Assembly (NCBI RefSeq): GCF_018863235.1
Contig: NZ_JAHKRS010000010.1
Span: forward strand, 1 to 64,000
Source of the DNA: Pseudomaricurvus albidus
Lineage (GTDB): Bacteria; Pseudomonadota; Gammaproteobacteria; Pseudomonadales; Cellvibrionaceae
Direction: 5' to 3'
Length of the DNA: 64,000 bases
Part shown: piece after piece, positions 36,526 to 43,501 of the stretch
Numbering within the stretch: the first letter of the stretch is position 1
Layout of the letters: every line of letters begins with the position of its first letter
The notes under the pieces: model-generated
Told to the model about the DNA's origin: nothing
The model's database searches: none
What the model saw: the letters and a program-made list of their open reading frames with translations, nothing else
Made by a program: the position numbers and the translations under genes

Positions 36526-36552
36526 ATAACGGCCGAATGGGTTAGTTCTGTA
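36526..36552 (-). promoter_or_regulatory. Candidate sigma28 (FliA) promoter of the Aer-like receptor
   Basis: On the minus strand TACA (36552-36549) is followed after exactly 15 bases by GCCGTTAT (36533-36526), close to TAAA-N15-GCCGATAA. It lies about 80 bases before the start codon. Chemoreceptors are commonly FliA-dependent, but the -35 has a mismatch. Confidence 0.45.
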
Positions 36553-36627
36553 GTGTTAGTTCAGTGGTGTGAACAGAATTTATTGCTTGCTTTCAGCCAT
36601 TGGTTAGTGTAGTGGGCTATAAGCCCA

Positions 36628-37389
36628 TCAGGCAGCCTTTGCCGGGGCTTGTAATGCGCTAATTAACTGATGTAACTGAAGGCTCTGTTGTGGTCCGAGA
36701 TCCTTAAATTCGATACTGATTTCAGTGCGACGATAGGGGCGGCGGACAAAGCGAAATGCTTTAACCGTTGCCTGGCAGCGGATTTGAAAGTTTTCGTGAA
36801 ATTTGAATTCACATTCTGGCAGCACGCTGTCCCGAGCCAGTTGATCCACCACATTACCGCCGACGACCAGACGCATGCCGCCTGTGGAAATGTTATTCGC
36901 TGTGGCATACCACGGGGTTCGCCACGGAGACTGCAGGCGAACAGAAAGTGGTTGCTGTCGGCTGAGGCTGATGCGTGGGTGTTTGCGCCGGTGTTGATAG
37001 CTCACCTCATCGGGCAGTCTCAGGCAATAAACCGGACTGTTAAGGCTGACTAGAATCGATTCCAGTGGCGTTGACACGGTCAGGATTTGTCCCTGATGGT
37101 GGTGTTTCAGGGTGAATATATCGCCCGGACGGTAGATATGGCTGGCAGGTTGAGGAAATAACTCGTCCAGCTCCAGAGTTTGCCTGTTCAGGTCAATGGC
37201 CAGAATCATACTTTGGTAAGTTTCGCCGGTTCGCTCACTGGTGACTTCGATCAGCTGGCGTTTCTCTTGCAGCGCAAACAGGGGGGCGTAATGCTCAATT
37301 TTCCTGGCCAGGCGTCGGGCGGGCTCTGCCAGTTCGGTGACGGGTGGCTTACGGCTGAATTTTTGCAGTACGGATTGCAAAATGGCCAT
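36628..37389 (-). CDS. PilZ-domain protein, YcgR/FlgZ-like
   Basis: 253 residues. The N-terminal half (about 25-125) resembles the YcgR regulator domain. The C-terminal PilZ domain (about 130-245) has both parts of the c-di-GMP-binding signature: RRKHPR (near 133-138) and NISTGGMRL (near 166-174). YcgR-type proteins act as a flagellar brake when c-di-GMP is high. CAGGAG lies a few bases before the ATG. In Pseudomonas the homologue FlgZ is next to flgN-flgM; here it is about 10 kb from flgN and next to the Aer-like receptor. A different target, such as polysaccharide synthesis, is possible. Confidence 0.8.
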   Translation of the reverse strand: MAILQSVLQKFSRKPPVTELAEPARRLARKIEHYAPLFALQEKRQLIEVTSERTGETYQSMILAIDLNRQTLELDELFPQPASHIYRPGDIFTLKHHHQGQILTVSTPLESILVSLNSPVYCLRLPDEVSYQHRRKHPRISLSRQQPLSVRLQSPWRTPWYATANNISTGGMRLVVGGNVVDQLARDSVLPECEFKFHENFQIRCQATVKAFRFVRRPYRRTEISIEFKDLGPQQSLQLHQLISALQAPAKAA

Positions 37390-37802
37390 AGGTAAGAGAC
37401 TCCTGATCTGTTCTCACCGCGATTGTGAGAGTTTGCTTGCGATACCTCATTGCCCGGTACCTCGTTTAATTCACATAACAGCAAAGGGTGTGCCAAATCC
37501 TGTCTGATTCCCAGGTTCTGGACTTCATTGGACTGCAGCCCAGAGATGACGTGGTGCCACGGAAATCAGGGCATGGTTTGTGGCTGGATTAGGACAAAAA
37601 GGATTGCCGTTTTTGAGTGGCTGTTTGCCGCATTACCAAGGGCGGTGGCAGGAGGCTGCCGCTTTTGCGGCAAACGGAATATGCGGGAACACCATTGTGA
37701 GTAGATAGTGCTTCAGGAAGTGTGAAAGCGTATTCCCTGTATCGCTTAAAATCCGTACAATGGCCGCCTTTTCTCAACAAGCACCGTGCCCCAGGTTTTA
37801 TT
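37390..37802. other. Gene-free divergent intergenic region
   Basis: The region between the PilZ gene and ttcA. I see a short inverted repeat CTCAC/GTGAG near 37414-37431 and several GGCGG/GCCGC-rich segments at 37640-37680, but no coding region with a ribosome site. It should hold both divergent promoters. Confidence 0.4.
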
Positions 37803-38738
37803 ATGTCCGATGTTACTGCTCCAGAAACCCTTGATCGCAAGCAGCAGCTCGAGTTCAACAAATTGCAGAAACGCCTGCGCCGTAATGTGGGTAATGCCAT
37901 TGTGGATTACAACATGATCGAGGATGGTGATGTGGTTATGGCATGTATCAGTGGTGGTAAGGACAGTTTTGCCATGCTTGATATTTTGCTGAATCTGCAA
38001 AAGACCGCGCCGGTAAAGTTTCAGGTGATTGCGGTGAACATGGACCAGAAGCAGCCGGGTTTCCCTGAGCATGTGTTGCCGGAATACTTTGAGTCGATTG
38101 ATGTCCCTTATTACATTGTCGATAAGGACACATACAGTGTTGTGCGTGAGAAAATCCCGGAAGGTCAGAAAACCTGTGGACTATGTTCCCGTCTGCGCAG
38201 GGGGACTCTTTACGCCTTTGCTGAAAAAATCGGGGCTACCAAATTGGCACTTGGGCACCACATGGATGATATCGTGGAAACACTATTCTTGAATATGTTC
38301 CATGGTAGCCGGCTCAAAGCCATGCCTCCTAAATTGCGCTCGGACGATCAGCGCAATGTGGTTATTCGTCCACTGGCCTATTGCCGGGAGTCGGATCTGA
38401 TAGCGTTTGCTGATCACAAGAAGTTTCCGATCATTCCCTGCAACCTGTGCGGGTCTCAGGAGAATCTTCAGCGGCAAGCCATCAAAGCCATGTTGCAGCA
38501 ATGGGAAAAGGACGATGTCAGTCGTGTTGAGCGTATTTTCAAATCCATCCAGAATGTTTCTCCCAGCCAGCTGGCCGATCGTGACCTGTTTGATTTCGCC
38601 AACCTGCCGTTAGATCGCTCCGGTGATCGCGCCGAATACGATTACGACGAAGCTACCATCGGGGCTTCCAATGTTGAAAGAACCGGTTCAGCTATCCCGA
38701 ATGGCGTTCAAATCGTTGAGGCGATTCAGCTTCCCTAA
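37803..38738 (+). CDS. ttcA: tRNA 2-thiocytidine biosynthesis protein TtcA
   Basis: 311 residues from ATG 37803; the frame stays open 81 bases upstream, but [21 protein letters not shown] is the natural start. Inserts sulfur at C32 of certain tRNAs. PP-loop [14 protein letters not shown], Fe-S cysteines in [12 protein letters not shown] (CxxC), and a third in [16 protein letters not shown] are the TtcA hallmarks; the [24 protein letters not shown] block is also typical. Confidence 0.94.
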   Translation: MSDVTAPETLDRKQQLEFNKLQKRLRRNVGNAIVDYNMIEDGDVVMACISGGKDSFAMLDILLNLQKTAPVKFQVIAVNMDQKQPGFPEHVLPEYFESIDVPYYIVDKDTYSVVREKIPEGQKTCGLCSRLRRGTLYAFAEKIGATKLALGHHMDDIVETLFLNMFHGSRLKAMPPKLRSDDQRNVVIRPLAYCRESDLIAFADHKKFPIIPCNLCGSQENLQRQAIKAMLQQWEKDDVSRVERIFKSIQNVSPSQLADRDLFDFANLPLDRSGDRAEYDYDEATIGASNVERTGSAIPNGVQIVEAIQLP

Positions 38739-39116
38739 ATCAATTCTTGTATTGGTTGTGGCCTTGTGTGACTTTTCCGCCTATGGTGTAAGAGGTTGTA
38801 CAGGGACTCTAGCGTCAAGCCAGTTATAGATATTTCAGAATTGCCAACTTTTGGTTCTTTGTAAATCCTGGTTGTGGCTGCTATTTCTTCTTAATGGGGT
38901 AAGCAACGTGCTCCAGGTACCTTGTTGCTCCAAGAGAAACAGCCAGATGTAGCGTGTTTTTGGAAATGGCTTTGAAGACGTGAAGTGGCTCATAATTAGA
39001 CAATTTGTGCGCTTCAAAGTGAGTCGGGAATGCTAAATCGATCATGGAAAGCCGCGGAACCTTTCTGAGACGATAGCAGCACATGGATAGCGCTTGTCGC
39101 ATAAGAAGAGGTGGTA
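38739..39116. other. 378-base region without a confident gene
   Basis: On the minus strand 39102-38881 encodes a 73-residue frame (MRQALSMCCYRLRKVPRL at the start, then HLAVSLGATRYLEHVAYPIKKK at the end) whose residue mix looks protein-like. It has no ribosome site and I recognise no family. It may be a decayed gene end or chance. The rest holds nothing obvious besides the promoter of the next gene. Confidence 0.35.
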
Positions 39117-39512
39117 ATGAGAGAGACTATGGTGAACGCGGCTATGGTTAAAACCTACGAAGTGGTTTACATCGATAAATTCTCTGATGCCATTGAGGCA
39201 GACTTAGCACGGATAAGCCTTAAAGAGCGTTTTCAACTCAGTGATCGCAAATTGGACATCATGGCCAGCGGTACTCCGGTCGTGGTCAAGAAAGGCATTT
39301 CCTACGAGGAAGCCTGCAAATTTGAAGAGGCAATCAAGCGCTCAGGTGGGGTTTGCTGGATTCAGGAAAGCTCTCCGGATGGCCTCTATCACGAAAGACG
39401 TGGCAGTAAACGCCGGGCTCTGATGGATCGCCGTGACCATTACCGTGGCTCTGCTATTCAGCCAGATCGCAGAATGGGGATAGGGCGCCGTAGCATGGAT
39501 AAAAGACACTAG
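39117..39512 (+). CDS. Protein with an L7/L12-C-terminal-like fold and an RR-rich tail, function unknown
   Basis: 131 residues from ATG 39117, preceded by AGAGG; a GTG at 39111 is in frame. The centre (about 12-85) alternates strands and helices, and VVVKKGISYEEACKFEEAIKRSGGVCWI recalls the ribosomal L7/L12 C-terminal pattern. The tail (about 90-131) has spaced Arg pairs (ERRGSKRRALMDRRDH, then PDRRMGIGRR), a motif I associate with small regulatory or membrane-adjacent proteins in Pseudomonas relatives. No signal peptide. The function is not known to me. Confidence 0.65.
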   Translation: MRETMVNAAMVKTYEVVYIDKFSDAIEADLARISLKERFQLSDRKLDIMASGTPVVVKKGISYEEACKFEEAIKRSGGVCWIQESSPDGLYHERRGSKRRALMDRRDHYRGSAIQPDRRMGIGRRSMDKRH

Positions 39513-39621
39513 ACCAGTACCGGTTCGGGTAATTACCGGTCTTTTCCTCTTGTACTGTGTCTCCCGAACCGTTCAAGCGCCAGAAACCTTATCAGTCAAA
39601 AACCTGACCAAACACCTTTGG

Positions 39622-40137
39622 TTAAGCGGCTGACACTTGCGGGCAGCCGCTGACATACTCTCTGTAGTGCCTGATAAACTCTTCCCGGCTGGGGTTTGGA
39701 TGTCGCTGGTAGTGGCGCTTCCAGAATCTCGCCAGCCCTTCCAGGTCATGCGCATCTGGCAGTGGCTTGAAGTTTCTGTAATAAATCAACCAGGCAATTG
39801 CGGTGGCATAACGCAGGTTTGTTGCCAGCTCTCCATGTGGGTTGATCAAAAAGTCATGTTGACTGGCGAGTCCCCGTATCGTTGAAGCCAGATTGGGATG
39901 GTTGATCAGGAACTGGTCCCAGATCTTTCGGTGGGTGTAGGGGCGAATGCGGAAAATCCCGAGCCCCTGCCGACAGTGGAGCCTCTTTCGGTGGTTGTCT
40001 GTCAGATGAAATCCCAGGCCGGATTCGCGAGCTGCGGTACCCAACAACAATTCCTCGGCGGCGTCGGAACGATGTTCAAGCAGTTCCAGCGTTGGCCGGA
40101 TAACGAAAGTACGCAATTCTTCAGCACAAATACCCAT
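39622..40137 (-). CDS. Lysozyme-fold, phage-endolysin-like protein
   Basis: 171 residues from ATG 40137, with AGAGG eight bases upstream; five further in-frame codons upstream are rejected. ELLLGTAARESGLGFHLTDN (about 30-48) has the catalytic-Glu context of goose-type or soluble lytic transglycosylase folds. GLGIFRIRPYTHRKIWDQFL and the helical NLRYATAIAWLIYYRNFK fit the same fold. Such short proteins without a signal peptide are usually found in phages. Here no other phage gene is adjacent, so it may be a domesticated phage remnant. Muralytic activity is inferred only. Confidence 0.6.
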   Translation of the reverse strand: MGICAEELRTFVIRPTLELLEHRSDAAEELLLGTAARESGLGFHLTDNHRKRLHCRQGLGIFRIRPYTHRKIWDQFLINHPNLASTIRGLASQHDFLINPHGELATNLRYATAIAWLIYYRNFKPLPDAHDLEGLARFWKRHYQRHPNPSREEFIRHYREYVSGCPQVSAA

Positions 40138-40518
40138 GGTCTTACCTCTCAAGGGTGGCTTTTATTGGTTCTGATCGTTTGGTCTTGCTCTTAATTCAGT
40201 GGTACTTATTGATGGTTCTGCTGCTCTCCTTGAGTGTGTCGTTACCGGCTGGGTCAGGTGACCGATAAACCCGATCAGATAAAACTCAATGAGTGCTGAA
40301 TTAAGTAGTAGCTGTTATCCGAAGGCTATTCCAGTTTCTCTTGATATTTTAGTCGCTTAGATTACCTTCTTAAGGCTCTTTGGTACGTTATTGAGTTAAC
40401 TGGTGTTCGAACTGGCATCAAAAACATTCCTTTGTTGTTATGTGTGCCAGTTGCTTCAGCTCGGTCTAAAGGTCGGAAACGGTATGTCGCGTAGAGAGGG
40501 AATGCAGATCTGGGTGGG
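40138..40518. other. 381-base gene-free stretch
   Basis: No coding region, strong hairpin or promoter recognised, apart from the ribosome site of the lysozyme-like gene at its left end. The adenine phosphoribosyltransferase gene reads leftward into it from the right. Confidence 0.4.
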
Positions 40519-41058
40519 TTAATCGTCCAGAATGAGCAGGCTGAATGTTGGCAGATCCGAATCGGTCAGGTGTTCGCGTCCTCCGAGAGAGCTGAGATCC
40601 ACAATAGTGGCGATTTCAGAAATGGAAGCCCCTTGCTTGTTAACCAGCTGAGCCGCGGCATACAGGGTTTGTCCGGTTGCCAGCACGTCATCCACAATCA
40701 AAACCCTGTCGCCGGATTTGAAAGAGTTTTTCTTCAGTTCCAGACGGTCATCAGAGTATTCACAGGTGTAATCCTGATGATCCACCTCACCCGGGAGCTT
40801 GCCCGCCTTGCGAATCAGAACCAGAGGCTTGTTCAGCGCGTAAGCCAGATTGGATCCAAGTAAGAAACCTCGGGCTTCCAGGGCGGCTATATGTGTTATG
40901 TCGCTATCCATGTAACGCAGGACCAGCTCATCAGTGATATGACGCGCGGCTCTGGGGTTGCAGAACAGCGGGGTGATATCGCGAAAATTCACCCCTGGCT
41001 TGGGCCAGTCTTTAATGATCGGCAGGTGGGACTTAACAAGAAATTCATCCACAGGCAT
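40519..41058 (-). CDS. apt: Adenine phosphoribosyltransferase
   Basis: 179 residues. Salvages adenine to AMP using PRPP. The PRPP motif is VLIVDDVLATGQTLYAAAQL (about 117-136); KPGVNFRDITPLF and ALEARGFLLGSNLAYAL are typical of APRT. It is a single gene flanked by intergenic DNA; the Lrp-family regulator lies upstream on the same strand with a 111-base gap. Confidence 0.95.
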   Translation of the reverse strand: MPVDEFLVKSHLPIIKDWPKPGVNFRDITPLFCNPRAARHITDELVLRYMDSDITHIAALEARGFLLGSNLAYALNKPLVLIRKAGKLPGEVDHQDYTCEYSDDRLELKKNSFKSGDRVLIVDDVLATGQTLYAAAQLVNKQGASISEIATIVDLSSLGGREHLTDSDLPTFSLLILDD

Positions 41059-41169
41059 AGGTCACCTTCTTCCATGGGTTAAAAAGTAATGGCCATAAGC
41101 CTAAACCACTCGTGATGTTCAGATCGGGTTATTTCGTGATTTCCAGGCCAGGTCGTTTAAACGTTATAT

Positions 41170-41643
41170 CTAGCGATTATAGTGCACGGGGATTTCCGTC
41201 GTATCTTTCACTTCTTCCATAACCACATAGCTCGTACAGTCCTGCACCCCCGGCAGTGTCAGCAGGGTCTCGCCATAAAACGTGCGATAGGAGCTCATGT
41301 CGGCCACTCGCGCCTTTATCAGGTAATCGAAGCTGCCACTCACAAGATAGCATTCCTGAATTTCGGGAAGGGCGATAGCGGCTTCGCGAAAGGCTTCAAA
41401 CGTATCCTGGGCGGTGCGGGATAAGCTGATTTGTACAAACACCACCAGACCGGCCGAAAGATAGTCGGGGTTGATCAGTGCTGTGTAGCCTTTAATCACC
41501 TTGTCCCGCTCCAGTCGTTTGACCCGCTCCTTGCAGGGGGTAGCGCTAAGGCCAACTTTGCGAGACAGCTCGGCATAGCTCATTCGGCCGTTTTTTTGCA
41601 GTGCGCGAATAATATTCTTATCAAGGGTATTAAGTTTTTCCAT
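41170..41643 (-). CDS. Lrp/AsnC-family transcriptional regulator of alanine dehydrogenase
   Basis: 157 residues from ATG 41643; a TTG 12 bases upstream is in frame but has no ribosome site. An N-terminal helix-turn-helix (LDKNIIRALQKNGRMSYAELSRKVGLSATPCKERVKRLE, split about 5-43) is followed by the ligand-binding RAM domain (about 60-150, with YLVSGSFDYLIKARVADM). It is divergent from ald, the classic arrangement of AldR/DadR-like regulators that sense alanine or other amino acids. Control of ald is inferred from position. Confidence 0.9.
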   Translation of the reverse strand: MEKLNTLDKNIIRALQKNGRMSYAELSRKVGLSATPCKERVKRLERDKVIKGYTALINPDYLSAGLVVFVQISLSRTAQDTFEAFREAAIALPEIQECYLVSGSFDYLIKARVADMSSYRTFYGETLLTLPGVQDCTSYVVMEEVKDTTEIPVHYNR

Positions 41644-41726
41644 GGAAGAAGCCAAAAGTTATTGTTTCGCCACTTATTCTAGTCGATTCGGCTAAAAAAA
41701 TTAAATTATAAAGCGAATTATGTGAG

Positions 41727-41761
41727 TCGAGCTTATTAATATAACACTCAGTTCGAGCTTA
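41727..41761. promoter_or_regulatory. Direct repeat TCGAGCTTA in the lrp/ald intergenic region
   Basis: TCGAGCTTA occurs at 41727-41735 and 41753-41761, 26 bases apart, in A/T-rich DNA between the two divergent genes. Two same-face sites in such a region fit an Lrp-family operator. Confidence 0.45.
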
Positions 41762-41849
41762 AATGAAAGTTTGAATGTTGGTATACAGTCCTGACGGTTG
41801 AGGCGCCGCAGGAAGTGATATCCGGGTAAATAATAATTGGAGAAGCAGC

Positions 41850-43007
41850 ATGTTGATTGGCGTACCTAAAGAAATTAAGAACCACGAATACCGTATAGGC
41901 CTGACTCCTGCAAGTGTCAGGGAGCTGGTTGAGCGTGGCCACAGTGTCATTGTAGAAACCAATGGTGCCGTGGAAATTGGCTTTGAAGATGCAGACTATC
42001 AGGCGGCAGGAGCGACTATCGTCGACACGCCAGAAGAGATTTTTGCCAAGGCAGACATGGTGGTCAAGGTTAAGGAACCTCAGCCACATGAATGTCGTCA
42101 ACTGCGCGAAGGTCAGTTGTTGTTTACCTATTTACACCTCGCTGCAGACGCCGAACAAGCTGAGCTGCTGGCTGCTTCGGGTGCAAGCTGTGTGGCTTAC
42201 GAGACGGTTACTGATGCTGCCAATGGCCTGCCTCTGCTGGCTCCAATGTCAGAAGTAGCGGGTCGCTTGTCAGTACAGGCTGGCGCTTATCACCTGCAGA
42301 AGGCTCAGGGTGGTATGGGCGCTCTGTTGGGCGGTGTTCCTGGTGTTGCCCCAGCCAAAGTTCTGATCATCGGTGGCGGTGTTGTCGGTACTCAGGCTGC
42401 GACCATGGCCGTTGGCCTTGGCGCCGAAGTGACTTTGCTGGATCGCTCTTTGCCGCGTCTGCGTCAGCTGGATACTGAGTTTGCTGGCCGGGTGAAGTGT
42501 GTGTACTCCAGCTCAGAGTCGATTGAAACCTATGCACTGGAAGCCGATCTGGTCATTGGTGCCGTTTTGATCCCGGGAGCGGCGGCTCCAAAGCTTCTGT
42601 CCCGTGATTTGATTTCCCGTATGAAGCGCGGCTCGGTGGTTGTTGATGTTGCTATTGATCAGGGTGGGTGCTTTGAGACCTCCAAGGCAACAACTCACCA
42701 GGAGCCAACTTATGTAGTGGATGGTGTTATTCACTACTGTGTAGCCAACATGCCTGGCGCCGTGGCTCGTACATCCACTATGGCTCTGACCAACGCTACC
42801 TTGCCGTTTGTGCTGGCTTTGGCCGATAAAGGTGTTGAGCAGGCAGTAGCCGCTAACCCTCACCTGTTGGCTGGCTTGAATGTCTACAAGGGCAAAATAA
42901 CCTGTCAGCCAGTTGCCGAGGCCTTGAACGCAGAATATGTACCACCAGCAGCGCTGTTGGGTTTGGCCCCTGAGCTGTCGCAGGCCGCTGTAGCGTCTGT
43001 GAAATAA
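41850..43007 (+). CDS. ald: Alanine dehydrogenase
   Basis: 385 residues. NAD-dependent oxidative deamination of L-alanine to pyruvate and ammonia, in the cytosol. N-terminal MLIGVPKEIKNHEYRIGLTP with the pyruvate-binding Arg15, lysine and histidine residues in VVKVKEPQPHE and LFTYLHLAADAE, Rossmann GGGVVGTQAATMAVGLGAEVTLLD, and the C-terminal PGAVARTSTMALTNATLPF are all conserved. It is preceded by GGAGAA and followed by a strong terminator. Confidence 0.96.
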   Translation: MLIGVPKEIKNHEYRIGLTPASVRELVERGHSVIVETNGAVEIGFEDADYQAAGATIVDTPEEIFAKADMVVKVKEPQPHECRQLREGQLLFTYLHLAADAEQAELLAASGASCVAYETVTDAANGLPLLAPMSEVAGRLSVQAGAYHLQKAQGGMGALLGGVPGVAPAKVLIIGGGVVGTQAATMAVGLGAEVTLLDRSLPRLRQLDTEFAGRVKCVYSSSESIETYALEADLVIGAVLIPGAAAPKLLSRDLISRMKRGSVVVDVAIDQGGCFETSKATTHQEPTYVVDGVIHYCVANMPGAVARTSTMALTNATLPFVLALADKGVEQAVAANPHLLAGLNVYKGKITCQPVAEALNAEYVPPAALLGLAPELSQAAVASVK

Positions 43008-43122
43008 CGGAAAACACTTTATTCAGAATCAGACATGAGTCTCTCATGGACATTCCTCTCGAATGTTCTCTGTTGAGGAGATGCCCTCAATCCGTTTTCC
43101 CGCGGATAAAGCACACCTTTTT

Positions 43123-43148
43123 AGCCGGCTTCTAGCCGGCTTTTTTTT
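43123..43148 (+). terminator. Rho-independent terminator after ald
   Basis: AGCCGG (43123-43128) and CCGGCT (43136-43141) form the stem, followed by seven or more T residues. Confidence 0.85.
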
Positions 43149-43501
43149 GTTTGTATGTTTTGGTGTAGAATTTGGCGACGCAGGGGTCGTGCTTTGCGGT
43201 TTGGGCGGTAAGATTACAGACTGATTCAACGAATTGGTAAATCGGCCGACATCCTTTTAAGTCTTTGGTCCTTGAGTGGCGTGAAAATTGACTCGTGCGA
43301 AATATGAAGCCAGTCTTACTTTACATTTCACCGGTCAGTGGCGATGTTAATGACTTTTACGGACACTCCAGTTTGAAAGTGTAAATCATTTGTGTTTCGG
43401 TCCTGGTTTTGTCTGATGTCAGGTCATGTGAATAAGATCATTATTACAGGGTTGATCGGACCTGTCTGAAATTAGCCTGATAAACGTAAGAGAGCTCATT
43501 A
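43149..43501. other. 353-base leader region before the GGDEF-EAL gene
   Basis: No coding region seen. It should carry the promoter of the next gene. I found no sigma28 or sigma54 match and no c-di-GMP riboswitch. Confidence 0.4.

Noticed and set aside
37450-37704. 84-residue frame between the PilZ gene and ttcA
   Set aside because: No ribosome site, odd composition rich in Cys and Trp, and no recognisable pattern.
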